Notes under the pieces: model-generated
What the model saw: the letters and a program-made list of their open reading frames with translations, nothing else
Database searches by the model: none
Told to the model about the DNA's origin: nothing
Translations under genes and position numbers: made by a program
Assembly: GCA_004210455.1 (NCBI GenBank)
Contig: SEFA01000001.1
Span: 112,635-176,634, forward strand
From: Rubrivivax sp.
Lineage (GTDB): Bacteria > Pseudomonadota > Gammaproteobacteria > Burkholderiales > Burkholderiaceae_C
Direction: 5' to 3'
DNA length: 64,000 nt
Part shown: piece by piece, positions 43,081 to 52,435 of the stretch
Layout of the letters: each line of letters starts with the position of its first letter
Numbering within the stretch: position 1 is the stretch's first letter

Positions 43081-44121
43081 ATGTCTGCTTCCCCTTCTTC
43101 CTCCGCGTCCTCTTCCATCACGGGCGTCGCCGCCCGCGCACCGTCCGATGTCTGGACCGGCGCCGGCCGCCGCGTCTTCATGCAGGACGTCGGCACCCGC
43201 GACGGCCTGCAGTCGGAGACCACCTTCGTGCCGACCGCCGACAAGATCGCGCTGGTCGACGCGCTGTCGCAAGCCGGTCTCGCCAAGGTCGAGGTGACCG
43301 CCTTCGTCTCGCCGAAGGCGATCCCCGTGCTGGCCGACGCCTCCGAGGTGATGGCCGGCATCACCCGCCAACCGGGCGTGATCTACACGGTGCTGGTGCC
43401 CAACGTCCGCGGCGCCGAGCGCGCCATCGAGGCCCGCGCCGACGAGCTCAACCTGGTGATGTCCGCCAGCGAGAGCCACAACCTGTCCAACCTGCGGATG
43501 ACGCGCGAGCAGTCCTTCGCCGGCCTGGCCGAGGTCGCCGCGATGGCGCACCAGGCCGGCATCGCGGTGAACGTCTCGCTGTCCTGCTCGTTCGGCTGCC
43601 CGATGGAAGGCGACGTGCCGTTCGAGACGGTGCTGGGCTGGTGCGGCCACTTCCTCGAGGACCTCGGCGCGCGCGGCGTGACCTTGTGCGACACGACCGG
43701 CATGGCCTATCCGACGCAGGTCGTCGCGCTGGTCCGCGCCTATCGCGAGCGCTGGCCCGAGGCCCAGCTCACGCTGCACTTCCACAACACGCGCGGCATG
43801 GGCCTGGTCAACGTGATCGCCGCGATCGACGCTGGCGCGGATCGCTTCGACGCGTCGCTGGGCGGCATCGGCGGATGTCCGTACGCGCCGGGCGCGACCG
43901 GCAACGTCTGCACCGAGGAAATCGTCCATGCGTTGCAGTGCATGGGCTGCGACACCGGCGTGGATCTCGAACGCCTGATCGCCGCGGCGAAGCGTCTGCC
44001 GCCGCTGATCGGCCACCCGGTGCCGAGCCAGATCGTCAGCGCCGGCCGGCGGCTGGACCTCCACCCGCGGCCGCGCGACTTCGACGCCATCCGCGAACGC
44101 GCGCTGGCCCGCGACGCCTGA
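43081..44121 (+). CDS. Hydroxymethylglutaryl-CoA lyase family enzyme
   Basis: A 346-residue TIM-barrel lyase of the HMG-CoA lyase group, which cleaves 3-hydroxy-3-methylglutaryl-CoA or similar citramalyl-type CoA esters. Visible are DVGTRDGLQSE (metal/substrate Asp-Arg), CDTTGMA, LHFHNTRGMGL (metal His pair) and the signature GGIGGCPYAPGATGN with the mobile catalytic Cys. A Ser-rich N-terminal tail of about 15 residues precedes the barrel. It follows the CoA-transferase by 10 bases and precedes the Bug-type binding protein by 62 bases, so the three probably form one catabolic operon. Confidence 0.92.
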   Translation: MSASPSSSASSSITGVAARAPSDVWTGAGRRVFMQDVGTRDGLQSETTFVPTADKIALVDALSQAGLAKVEVTAFVSPKAIPVLADASEVMAGITRQPGVIYTVLVPNVRGAERAIEARADELNLVMSASESHNLSNLRMTREQSFAGLAEVAAMAHQAGIAVNVSLSCSFGCPMEGDVPFETVLGWCGHFLEDLGARGVTLCDTTGMAYPTQVVALVRAYRERWPEAQLTLHFHNTRGMGLVNVIAAIDAGADRFDASLGGIGGCPYAPGATGNVCTEEIVHALQCMGCDTGVDLERLIAAAKRLPPLIGHPVPSQIVSAGRRLDLHPRPRDFDAIRERALARDA

Positions 44122-44183
44122 GCTTTTCCCGCTTCACCTTCACGACAACGCCGCCGTCGAGCGGCTTCCCCGGAGACAAGACC

Positions 44184-45176
44184 ATGAACCGAATCCGCCG
44201 CCGCCTCGCCGTGGCCGCTCCCGCCGCTGCGCTGATCGCGACCGCCGCCGCGCTGGCGCCGACGACCGCCGCCCACGCGCAGGCCTACCCGAACAAGCCC
44301 ATCACCATGCTGGTCGGCGCCGCGCCCGGCGGCACCACCGACATCGCTGCGCGCATGCTGGCCGAGCCGCTGGGCAAGGCGCTGGGGCAGACGGTGGTGG
44401 TGGACAACCGCTCCGGCGCCAGCGGCGCGCTGGCCGCGGTCGCGACCAAGCGCGCGGAGCCGGACGGCTACACCATCCTGATGCAGTATTCCGGCTACCA
44501 CGTGATCACGCCGCACATCCAGAAGGCAGCCTGGGACCTGAAGGATCTGCGACCCGTCGCCAACGTGCTGACCGCGCCGCAGCTGATCGTCCTGCGCGAG
44601 GGCGTGCCCGCGAAGACCACCGCCGAACTCATCGCCTACGCGAAGAAGAACCCCGGCAAGCTGTCGTTCGCGTCCTCGGGCAACGGGTCGCTGCAGCACG
44701 TCACCGGCGTGATGCTGGAGCAGCAGGCCGGCATCCAGATGATCCACGTCCCGTACAAGGGCACGGGCCCGGCGCTGCAGGACCTGCTGGGTGGCCAGGT
44801 CGACCTGACCTTCGGCACGCCGCCGCCGTTCATGCCCTTCATCGCGGCGGGCAAGCTGCGTGCGGTCGCGGTGACGGGCAAAGAGCGGCTGTCTTCGCTG
44901 CCCGACGTGCCGACCGCCACGCAGGCCGGGTTGCCCAACCTGGACGCCGGTTCGTGGTTCGCGGTCTTCGCGCCGGCCAAGGTGCCTCAGGCCGTGGTCG
45001 ACAAGCTGACGACCGAGATCCAGAAGATCATGGCCACCCCCGAGTTCAAGAAGAAGGCCGCCGAGCTCGGCGCCACCGCGGACTACATGAACCCGCAGCA
45101 GCTGCAGGCCCATTCGGATGCGGAATTCCAGCGCTGGGGCAAGGTGATCTCGTCGGCGAAGATCCAGGCGGACTGA
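44184..45176 (+). CDS. Bug-type tripartite tricarboxylate transporter substrate-binding protein
   Basis: A 330-residue periplasmic protein of the TctC/Bug family. The signal peptide ends in AAHAQA, followed by the family-typical YPNKPITMLVGAAPGGTTD. Other signatures are VVVDNRSGASG, MIHVPYKGTGPALQDLLGGQVDL and LPDVPT. It captures a carboxylic acid for a TctAB permease, which is not encoded in this window. A GGAGA ribosome-binding site precedes ATG 44184. Gene context suggests its ligand is the acid processed by the upstream CoA-transferase and lyase. Confidence 0.92.
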   Translation: MNRIRRRLAVAAPAAALIATAAALAPTTAAHAQAYPNKPITMLVGAAPGGTTDIAARMLAEPLGKALGQTVVVDNRSGASGALAAVATKRAEPDGYTILMQYSGYHVITPHIQKAAWDLKDLRPVANVLTAPQLIVLREGVPAKTTAELIAYAKKNPGKLSFASSGNGSLQHVTGVMLEQQAGIQMIHVPYKGTGPALQDLLGGQVDLTFGTPPPFMPFIAAGKLRAVAVTGKERLSSLPDVPTATQAGLPNLDAGSWFAVFAPAKVPQAVVDKLTTEIQKIMATPEFKKKAAELGATADYMNPQQLQAHSDAEFQRWGKVISSAKIQAD

Positions 45177-45195
45177 GCGCTGCGCGAGGACGCCG

Positions 45196-46545
45196 TCAAC
45201 GCGGAAAAAGGAGGGTGGCCGGGCTGAGCGGGTAGCGTGGTCCGTCGGTGTCGCCCTCTGGCGCGGACGACGACCGCGCGGCATCCCAGGTCGCCGGGCA
45301 GTACATCCCGTCGCCCGTGTCGATCGGATGGAAGACCACATCGACATCGGGATCGACATCGACATCGACATTGAGCGGGTCCTTGGCATCGGCGTACTTG
45401 TCGCCCCACAGGACTTGGCCCGAGCTCGGGTCCAGCTTGTAGATCAGTGTCTTTCCGGGCGCTCTCTCCAGCAACTCGCCGCCAGGCAGCACCGAGAGCC
45501 GATGAGAGAGGAATCTGCCCGTCTGCCGATCGACGACCATGCCGACCCGCTCCGTGTACGCCGTGACTCGCGCTGTCGGGCGCAGCAGGTGTCGTTGACG
45601 CGCGGCGATCAGGAAATCGGCGGCAAAGTGTCCTGGAAATGCAGGCGACGCCAGCGCGCAGGAGATCAGGGTGATCGCATGGACACGCGCCTGCAGTTTC
45701 AGACTCGTCATCACCTGCGCAAGGCGCTCGGCAAGCGTCTCCGGTGTGTAGCCGTTGAGCGAGGGACGGTCGCCCGTGCCGAGGCGGCCGCCGTGCCCGA
45801 AGAATTCCACCTTGATCGGGTGCCCCTTGCGCCAGTCGTGGAGCAGGTGGCGACCTTCGATGACCCGGCAGACGCCATGCCTGTTCGCCTGGATGAGCAC
45901 GCAGTTGTCGGGGTAAGTCACTCGCTGAGCGGCAGCGTAAGTCAGCAGGTCGAGTTCCGGCGACAACTGGACGACCAGACGCAGGGCTGAATCCTGCTTG
46001 AGCCTGGGCGTTTCTTCCGGAAGCTTGAAAGGAGCGCGACGCCATTCCTGAACGCGACGATCGGCCGCTTCCAGCTCACCGGGATCCAGGGCGGCTCGGG
46101 CGTGAGCCACGTTGCGGTCATCCCTCACCCATCCGGAGGGCGTCACGGTCGCCACGGGAAGTCGTCCCAGCCGGATGACGCATCCGTCCGTGCTCAGCTC
46201 GGGCGGGACCAGACGCCAGAGGCAGTCGAGGTCGCCGAAGCGTGCATCGGCGAAGCGGTCCAGCAGATCGATGGCCGCGTCCTGCTCTCGAAGGTGGACC
46301 TCCGACGAACCCGGTGGACAGGGGAGGAACCGCAGGATCGACCGCTTGGGCCGCGCTTCGCTGTCGGAAGAAAAGCGCACCGCGATGAGACCGCGCTCGC
46401 GGTCCAGGGTCTGGGTCGCTTTCGGTCGGCTCGCCGATAGTCGGGGCATCGGCAGGCCGACCAGGGCGATCGGCGGCTTGACGTCCTTTTCCGGGTCGCG
46501 GGGCGAGACGGCGTCTTGTGGTGTCGGATCGGTGGGTTCGGGCAT
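45196..46545 (-). CDS. Stand-alone C80 cysteine-protease protein related to the giant toxin-like protein
   Basis: A 449-residue protein with no signal peptide. Residues about 46-150 resemble the second half of the giant protein's N-terminal modules (KRSILRF then a DLLDRFADARF segment). Residues about 185-345 form a C80-type protease domain: RLVVQLSPELD, His251 in IKVEFFGHGGR and Cys296 in ITLISCAL. The His-Cys distance is 45 residues, the same as in the giant protein and in TcdA/TcdB. After the domain lies a short acidic repeat VDVDVDPDVDV, also echoed in the giant protein (VDVDIDT). It could be a small toxin, a processing protease acting in trans, or a fragment left by duplication. It faces the Bug gene tail to tail. 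Confidence 0.75.
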   Translation of the reverse strand: MPEPTDPTPQDAVSPRDPEKDVKPPIALVGLPMPRLSASRPKATQTLDRERGLIAVRFSSDSEARPKRSILRFLPCPPGSSEVHLREQDAAIDLLDRFADARFGDLDCLWRLVPPELSTDGCVIRLGRLPVATVTPSGWVRDDRNVAHARAALDPGELEAADRRVQEWRRAPFKLPEETPRLKQDSALRLVVQLSPELDLLTYAAAQRVTYPDNCVLIQANRHGVCRVIEGRHLLHDWRKGHPIKVEFFGHGGRLGTGDRPSLNGYTPETLAERLAQVMTSLKLQARVHAITLISCALASPAFPGHFAADFLIAARQRHLLRPTARVTAYTERVGMVVDRQTGRFLSHRLSVLPGGELLERAPGKTLIYKLDPSSGQVLWGDKYADAKDPLNVDVDVDPDVDVVFHPIDTGDGMYCPATWDAARSSSAPEGDTDGPRYPLSPATLLFPR

Positions 46546-46649
46546 CGAGCAACTGGCGTCGGAACGGTCCTCCAGAAGTTGCGCTGCCTGAGCGTCCGGT
46601 TCGGATCAACGACGGATGACTTGTCGACGCCCTACCCGGCGGGTGGACG

Positions 46650-47414
46650 TCAGATCGCCACCAGCCCCCGCACCTCGGCCGTCTGCATGTCCGCGTTGCT
46701 CCCCCGCGCGATCACGCTCCCGCGTTCGAGGACGAGGAACTCGTCGGCCAGTTCCGCGGCGAAGTCGTAGTACTGCTCGCACAGCAGGATCGCGACCGGG
46801 TGGCCGTCGAGGCCCTCGTCGGCCAGGCGTCGGATGACGCGGCCGATGTCCTTGATGATGCTCGGCTGGATGCCTTCGGTGGGCTCGTCCAGGATCAGCA
46901 GCTTCGGCGATGCCGCCATCGCCCGCGCGATCGCGAGCTGCTGCTGCTGGCCGCCCGACAGGTCGCCGCCGCGACGCTTCAGCATCTGCTTCAGGACCGG
47001 GAAGAGCGCGTACAGGTGCTCTGGAACCGGCGTGCCGCCCGGCTTGCTCGCCAGACCCATGCGCAGGTTCTCCTCGACGGTCAGGCGGGCGAAGATCTCT
47101 CGGCCCTGGGGCACGTAGCCGATGCCCGCCCGTGCGCGCTGGTAGGGCGTGGCGCGCGTGATGTCCGCGCCGGCCAGCGTGACCTGGCCCGCGCGGATCG
47201 GCACCAGGCCCATGAGGCTTTTCAGCAGGCTGGTCTTGCCTACGCCGTTGCGACCGAGCAGCACCGTGATGCGTCCCGGCGACGCACTCACCGACACGTC
47301 GCGCAGGATGTGCGAGCCGCCGTAGTACTGCTGGATGCCGGCGGCTTCGAGCATCGGCGATTCCGACGCGGCGCCGGCCGCCGGACCGGTCCGTTCCTGA
47401 AGTTCAACGTCCAA
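46650..47414 (-). CDS. urtE: UrtE, urea ABC transporter ATPase
   Basis: A 254-residue ABC ATPase of the branched-chain/urea (LivF-like) group: Walker A GRNGVGKT, Q-loop YVPQGREIF, signature LSGGQQQQLAIARA, Walker B LLILDEPTEGIQPSI, and the urea-subgroup LCEQYYDFA. It energises urea uptake with UrtBCD. TTG 47414, behind a GAGGTG ribosome-binding site and overlapping the urtD stop, gives a 20-residue extension; ATG 47354 (MLEAAGIQQYYGGSHIL) matches the usual family start and may be the real one. Confidence 0.92.
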   Translation of the reverse strand: MDVELQERTGPAAGAASESPMLEAAGIQQYYGGSHILRDVSVSASPGRITVLLGRNGVGKTSLLKSLMGLVPIRAGQVTLAGADITRATPYQRARAGIGYVPQGREIFARLTVEENLRMGLASKPGGTPVPEHLYALFPVLKQMLKRRGGDLSGGQQQQLAIARAMAASPKLLILDEPTEGIQPSIIKDIGRVIRRLADEGLDGHPVAILLCEQYYDFAAELADEFLVLERGSVIARGSNADMQTAEVRGLVAI

Positions 47415-48240
47415 GGTACACCTCGATCACGCGTTCATCGGCTTGCACCTGAGCGAGCGTTCCCTCCGCCAGCACAGCGCCTTCGGCCAGCACCGTCACC
47501 TTCTCCGCGATGCGGTCGACGAAGCCCATGTCGTGCTCGACGACGATGATGCTGTGCCTGCCCTTCAAGGTCAGGATCAACTCCGCCGTGCGCTCGGTCT
47601 CCTGGTCCGTCATCCCGGCCACGGGCTCGTCGAGCAGCAGCAGTTTCGGATCCTGGACCAGCAGCATGCCGATCTCCAGCCACTGCTTCTGTCCGTGGCT
47701 CAGCAGACCCGCGGCGCGCGTCATCTGGTCGTCGAGGCGGATCAGCGTCAGCACCTCGGCGAGCCGGTCCCGCTGCGCGCCGCTGAGCACGCCCCACAAC
47801 GAGGCCCGCAGCGCGCGCGAGCCCTGCAGCGCAAGTTCGAGGTTCTCGTAGACGCTGAGCGCCTCGAACACCGTCGGGCGCTGGAACTTGCGGCCGATGC
47901 CGAGCTGCGCGATCTCGGCCTCGCTGTGGCGCAGCAGGTCGATGGTGCCGCCGAAGAACACCGTGCCCGAATCGGGCCGGGTCTTGCCGGTGATGATGTC
48001 CATCATCGTGGTCTTGCCCGCGCCGTTCGGGCCGATGATGCAGCGCAGTTCGCCGGGCGCGATGTCGATGGACAGGCCGTTGATCGCGCGGAAGCCGTCG
48101 AAGCTGACGAAGACGTCCTCCAGGTACAGGATGCGGCCATGCGCCAGGTCCAGCTGGCCCGGCAGCACGACGCGACCGTAACCGGGACCGCTGGCGGCGC
48201 GCAGCCGCTCCTCGCCTTGCTCGAGCAGGTCGGGGCTCAT
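47404..48240 (-). CDS. urtD: UrtD, urea ABC transporter ATPase
   Basis: A 278-residue LivG-like ABC ATPase: Walker A GPNGAGKTT, a signature-region variant LLSHGQKQWLEIG typical of UrtD, Walker B LLLLDEPVAGM and switch VVEHDMGFV. ATG 48240 overlaps the urtC stop (ATGA). The longer open frame on this strand up to 50205 is a shadow of urtC and urtB. Confidence 0.93.
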   Translation of the reverse strand: MSPDLLEQGEERLRAASGPGYGRVVLPGQLDLAHGRILYLEDVFVSFDGFRAINGLSIDIAPGELRCIIGPNGAGKTTMMDIITGKTRPDSGTVFFGGTIDLLRHSEAEIAQLGIGRKFQRPTVFEALSVYENLELALQGSRALRASLWGVLSGAQRDRLAEVLTLIRLDDQMTRAAGLLSHGQKQWLEIGMLLVQDPKLLLLDEPVAGMTDQETERTAELILTLKGRHSIIVVEHDMGFVDRIAEKVTVLAEGAVLAEGTLAQVQADERVIEVYLGR

Positions 48241-49463
48241 GCCTTCGTCTCCACGGTCTTGCCGGACTTGCCGCCCAGTTTGCGCCTGACCAGTCCTGCG
48301 ATGCCGTCCGGCATGAACAGCGTGACGGCGACGAACAGCGCGCCAAGCAGGTAGAGCCAGTATTCCGGCGCGAACTGCGTCAGCCAGCTCTTCGCGCCGT
48401 TGACCGCGAAGGCGCCGACGATCGGTCCCACCAGCGTGCCGCGCCCGCCGACCGCGGCCCACACGGCGATCTCGATCGAGTTGGCGACGCTCATCTCGCC
48501 GGGGTTGATGATGCCGACCTGCGGCACGTACAAGGCGCCGGCCAGACCGCAGATCAGCGCCGACAGCACCCACGCGGCCAGCTTGTAGGGCAGCGGCGAG
48601 TAGCCGCAGAACATCAGCCGCGACTCCGCGTCGCGCACGGCGCTGAGCACGCGGCCGAACTTCGCGCGGGTCAGCCAGCGCAGGCCGAGATAGCAGCCGA
48701 CCAGCGCCACCGCGCTCAGCACGAACAGCGTCATGCGCATCCCGGGCGTCGTGATCGACAGCCCGAGCAGCCGCTTGAAGTCGGTGAAACCGTTGTTGCC
48801 GCCGAAGCCGCTCTCGTTGCGGAAGAAGAACAGCATCGCGGCGTAGGTCATCGCCTGCGTGATGATCGAGAAGTACACGCCCTTGATCCGCGAGCGGAAC
48901 GCGAAGAAGCCGAAGACGAACGCGAGCCCGCCGGGGACCAGCAGCACGAGGAGCAGGGTCGCCAGGAAGCTGTCGCTGAGCGCCCAGTGCCAGGGCAGTT
49001 CCTTCCAGTCGAGGAAGACCATGAAGTCGGGCAGGGTGCTGCGGTACTGGCCGTCGGTGCCGATCTCGCGCATCAGGTACATGCCCATCGCGTAGCCGCC
49101 GAGCGCGAAGTACAGCCCGTGCCCCAGCGACAGGATGCCCGCGAAGCCCCAGATCAGGTCCATCGCCAGCGCGCACATCGCGTAGCAGCAGAACTTGCCG
49201 AGCAGGCTGATCCAGTAGCCGTCCACGTGCAGCGGATGGCCGGCGGGCACCAGCAGGTTCAGCGACGGCAGCAGCACGCAGGCGACGGTGAGCGCGGCCA
49301 GCACGGCGATCCAGCCGGTGCGGCCGAGCAGGTCGGGGCGTTGCGGGAGCAGCAGCGTCGTGCGCGCCTCCGCTGGCGAAGCGGCGGAAGCGCCGGGGAG
49401 ACCGGGTGAGGCAACAGCCATGGAAACGGAGGAGGTCGCGGTCATGAGGGGATCCCTGCGCAT
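48237..49463 (-). CDS. urtC: UrtC, urea ABC transporter permease
   Basis: A 408-residue LivM-like membrane permease with about ten hydrophobic helices. Urea-subgroup segments include LLGKFCCYAMCALAMDLIWG, LSLGHGLYFALGGYAMGMYL, NNGFTDFKRLLG and EIAVWAAVGGRGTLVGPIVGA. ATG 49463 has an AGGAG site six bases upstream and directly abuts the urtB stop; ATG 49445 is a second option. The first 40 residues before helix 1 are polar and Ala/Ser-rich. Confidence 0.93.
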   Translation of the reverse strand: MRRDPLMTATSSVSMAVASPGLPGASAASPAEARTTLLLPQRPDLLGRTGWIAVLAALTVACVLLPSLNLLVPAGHPLHVDGYWISLLGKFCCYAMCALAMDLIWGFAGILSLGHGLYFALGGYAMGMYLMREIGTDGQYRSTLPDFMVFLDWKELPWHWALSDSFLATLLLVLLVPGGLAFVFGFFAFRSRIKGVYFSIITQAMTYAAMLFFFRNESGFGGNNGFTDFKRLLGLSITTPGMRMTLFVLSAVALVGCYLGLRWLTRAKFGRVLSAVRDAESRLMFCGYSPLPYKLAAWVLSALICGLAGALYVPQVGIINPGEMSVANSIEIAVWAAVGGRGTLVGPIVGAFAVNGAKSWLTQFAPEYWLYLLGALFVAVTLFMPDGIAGLVRRKLGGKSGKTVETKA

Positions 49464-51083
49464 TCAGGACTCCTGCGCGCGGCCCTTGACCGCGAACAGG
49501 CCCTGCGGCCGCTTCTGGATGAAGACGATGATGAAGAGCAGCACGGCGATCTTGGCGAGCACGGCGCCGACGACGCCTTCCAGCGCCTTGTTGGCCAGGC
49601 CGAGTCCGAGCGCCGCGAGCACGGTGCCGGCGAGCTGGCCCACGCCGCCGAGCACGACGACCATGAAGGCGTCGACGATGTAGCTCTGGCCGAGATCCGG
49701 GCCGACGTTGCCGACCTGGCTGAGCGCGCAGCCGGCCAGGCCGGCCAGGCCCGAGCCGAGGGCGAAGGCGTAGGTGTCCACGCGGGCCGTGGGCACGCCC
49801 ATGCAGGAGGCGATCGGGCGGTTCTGCGTGACGGCGCGGACGAACAGGCCGAGCCGCGTGCGCGCGATCAGGAGGGACATGCCGCCGAGCACGACGAGCG
49901 CGAAGACGATGATCACGAGCCGGTTGGCCGGCAGCGCGAAGCCGGGCATGAGACCGGGCAGGAGCGCGAGCGAGCCGCCCATCCACGACGGGCTTTCCAC
50001 CGCGACGTTCTGGGCGCCGAAGAGCGAGCGCACCGCCTGCATCAGGACCAGGCTCAGGCCCCAGGTGGCGAGCAGCGTCTCCAGCGGCCGGCCGTAGAGC
50101 CAGCGGATGACGGTGCGCTCCAGCGCCGCGCCGACCAGCGCCGACGCGAGGAAGGCCGCGGGCATGGCGACGATCAGGTAGGCGTCGAACCAGCCCGGCA
50201 GCCATTGGCGGAAGGCGACCTGGACGAGGTAGGTCGCGTAGGCGCCGATCATCATCAGCTCGCCGTGCGCCATGTTGATGACGCCCATCAGGCCGTAGGT
50301 GATGGCCAGGCCGAGCGCGACCAGCAGCAGGATGCTGGCCAGGCTGATGCCGGTGAACAGCGCGCCCAGGCGTTCGCCCCAGGCGAGGGTGTCCTCGACC
50401 GCGCGCAGTGATCGCTGCAGCGCGCGTCTGACCTCGGGGTCCTGTTCGTCGGACAGGCGCTGGTTGAGCAGCAGCCGCGTCTCGGGGCTGTGCGATTCGC
50501 CGAGCAGCCTGGCGGCCGCGAGGCGCTTGGCGGCCTCCGGGCTCGCGGCGAGCGCGGCGGCACGGGCGAGCTTCAGCGCGCCGAGGACGGTCGCGTCCTG
50601 TTCCTTCGCGATCGCAGTGTCCAGCAGCGCGACGCGGGCGTCGTCGCCGCCGGCGTCCATCAGCGCCTTCGCGGCGGCGAGGCGTTCGGCCTTGTCCGCG
50701 CTCGACAGATGGAGCGCGGCGAGCGCGCCGTCGAGTTCGCCGCGCAGCCGGTTGTTGAGCATCACATCCTCGAGCGAGGACGACGCGTCCGGCGACAGCG
50801 TCACGGCCGCGCCGGTGGCGGCGTCGAGGAACCCGTCCGCGCCGGTCCCGGTTGCGATCAGCACGCGCTGATCGGGCCCGAGCTTCACGCGCTCGTCCGA
50901 CAGGGCCTGCAGCAGCACGGCCGTGCGCTCATCCGGCGCCGCGACGAGCTTGCCGATCGCGGCGATGCGGTCATCGGTCTCGCCCTGCGCGACGGACAGC
51001 GCCTGCGGCTGCGTGAGCGCGTGCGCCAGGGGCGCGAGGCCGCACAGCGCCAGGATCCATCCGAGGAGCAGGGCGCGCCGCAT
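49464..51083 (-). CDS. urtB: UrtB, urea ABC transporter permease with periplasmic N-terminal domain
   Basis: A 539-residue LivH-like permease. As usual for UrtB, a signal-like helix is followed by an extended domain of about 210 residues containing HEAT-like helices, then the permease (GLAITYGLMGVINMAHGELMMIGAY, RWLYGRPLETLLATWGLSL, VVLGGVGQLAGT given by their conserved parts). ATG 51083 lies in a TGATG overlap with the urtA stop; GTG 51086 directly before it is the alternative. Confidence 0.93.
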   Translation of the reverse strand: MRRALLLGWILALCGLAPLAHALTQPQALSVAQGETDDRIAAIGKLVAAPDERTAVLLQALSDERVKLGPDQRVLIATGTGADGFLDAATGAAVTLSPDASSSLEDVMLNNRLRGELDGALAALHLSSADKAERLAAAKALMDAGGDDARVALLDTAIAKEQDATVLGALKLARAAALAASPEAAKRLAAARLLGESHSPETRLLLNQRLSDEQDPEVRRALQRSLRAVEDTLAWGERLGALFTGISLASILLLVALGLAITYGLMGVINMAHGELMMIGAYATYLVQVAFRQWLPGWFDAYLIVAMPAAFLASALVGAALERTVIRWLYGRPLETLLATWGLSLVLMQAVRSLFGAQNVAVESPSWMGGSLALLPGLMPGFALPANRLVIIVFALVVLGGMSLLIARTRLGLFVRAVTQNRPIASCMGVPTARVDTYAFALGSGLAGLAGCALSQVGNVGPDLGQSYIVDAFMVVVLGGVGQLAGTVLAALGLGLANKALEGVVGAVLAKIAVLLFIIVFIQKRPQGLFAVKGRAQES

Positions 51084-52381
51084 CACTTCTTCGCCGGCTC
51101 GTCAGGCTTGCCTTCGTTGCCTGCGATGTACGGGCTCCACGGCTTGGCCTTCACCGGCGCGGGCGTCTTCCACACGACGTTGAACTGCCCGTCCGCGCGG
51201 ATCTCGCCGATGAACACCGACTTGTGCAGGTGGTGGTTCTTCTCGTCCATCTTGGACGTGATGCCCGACGGCGCGCTGAAGGTCTGGCCGGCCATCGCGG
51301 CGATCACCTTGTCGGTGTCGGTCGACTTGGCCTTCTCCACCGCCTGCTTCCACATGTTGATGCCGATGTAGGTGGCCTCCATCGGATCGTTGGTCAGCGG
51401 CTTGTCCTTGTGGCCCGGCAGGTTCTTGGCCTTGGCGTAGGTCGACCACTTCTTGATGAAGGCGTCGTTGGTCGGGTTCTTGATCGACATGAAGTAGTTC
51501 CACGCCGCCAGATGGCCGACCAGCGGCTTGGTGTCCACGCCGCGCAGCTCTTCCTCGCCGACGGAGAAGGCCACCACCGGCACGTCCTTGGCCTTCAGTC
51601 CCGCATTGCCCAGTTCCTTGTAGAACGGCACGTTGGAGTCGCCGTTGATCGTCGACACCACCGCGGTCTTGCCGCCCGCCGAGAACTTCTTGATGTCCGC
51701 GACGATGGTCTGGTAGTCGCTGTGGCCGAAGGGGGTGTACTTCTCGTCGATGTCCGAGTCCTTCACGCCCTTGCTCTTCAGGTAGGCGCGCAGGATCTTG
51801 TTGGTGGTGCGGGGATAGACGTAATCGGTGCCCAGCAGCACCCAGCGCTTGGCTCCGCCGCCGTCCTTGCTCATCAGGTAGTCGACCGCGGGGATCGCCT
51901 GCTGGTTGGGCGCCGCGCCGGTGTAGAAGACGTTCTTGCTGAGTTCCTCGCCCTCGTACTGCACGGGGTAGAAGAGCAGGCCGTTGAGTTCCTCGACCAC
52001 CGGCAGCACCGACTTGCGCGACACCGAGGTCCAGCAGCCGAAGATCACCGCGACCTTGTCCTGGGTCAGCAGCTGGCGGGTCTTCTCCGCGAACAGCGGC
52101 CAGTTGGAGGCCGGGTCGACGATCACCGGCTCCAGCTTCTTGCCCAGCACGCCGCCCTTGGCGTTGATCTCGTCGATGGCCATCAGGACGGTGTCCTTGA
52201 GCACGGTCTCCGAGATCGCCATCGTGCCCGACAGGCTGTGCAGCACGCCGACCTTGATGGTATCGGCGGCGAAGGCGGGCAGGGCGGCGAGGTTCAGGCC
52301 GGTCAGCGCGCCGGCGACGGCCAGGGTCTTGAGCGCGTGGCGGCGCTGGGGGCGCGAGGATTTCGACGGATGCGAGGACAT
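51083..52381 (-). CDS. urtA: UrtA, urea ABC transporter substrate-binding protein
   Basis: A 432-residue periplasmic urea-binding protein. The N-terminus has a twin-arginine type signal (RPQRRHALKTLAVAGALTG) ending near AFAAD. Conserved family segments are VGVLHSLSGTMAISE, DKVAVIFGCWTSVSRKSVLPV, YEGEELSKNVFYTGA, YVYPRTTNKI and GHLAAWNYFMS. It heads the urtABCDE operon, whose genes are tightly overlapped. Three 10-bp repeats lie just upstream of its start. Confidence 0.95.
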   Translation of the reverse strand: MSSHPSKSSRPQRRHALKTLAVAGALTGLNLAALPAFAADTIKVGVLHSLSGTMAISETVLKDTVLMAIDEINAKGGVLGKKLEPVIVDPASNWPLFAEKTRQLLTQDKVAVIFGCWTSVSRKSVLPVVEELNGLLFYPVQYEGEELSKNVFYTGAAPNQQAIPAVDYLMSKDGGGAKRWVLLGTDYVYPRTTNKILRAYLKSKGVKDSDIDEKYTPFGHSDYQTIVADIKKFSAGGKTAVVSTINGDSNVPFYKELGNAGLKAKDVPVVAFSVGEEELRGVDTKPLVGHLAAWNYFMSIKNPTNDAFIKKWSTYAKAKNLPGHKDKPLTNDPMEATYIGINMWKQAVEKAKSTDTDKVIAAMAGQTFSAPSGITSKMDEKNHHLHKSVFIGEIRADGQFNVVWKTPAPVKAKPWSPYIAGNEGKPDEPAKK

Positions 52382-52405
52382 GGGGAGCTCCGGTGGATGA
52401 AGGAA

Positions 52406-52435
52406 GACTTCGGCGGACTTCGCAGGACTTCGGGA
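52406..52435. repeat. Three 10-bp direct repeats upstream of urtA
   Basis: GACTTCGGCG, GACTTCGCAG and GACTTCGGGA follow each other without gaps, one per DNA turn, 25-55 bases upstream of the urtA ATG, in its leader or promoter. No convincing -10/-35 pair was found next to it. Confidence 0.6.

Noticed and set aside
47404..50205. Single 933-codon minus-strand frame including urtD
   Set aside because: Only the last 278 codons are urtD; the rest overlaps urtC and urtB in another frame without domain content.
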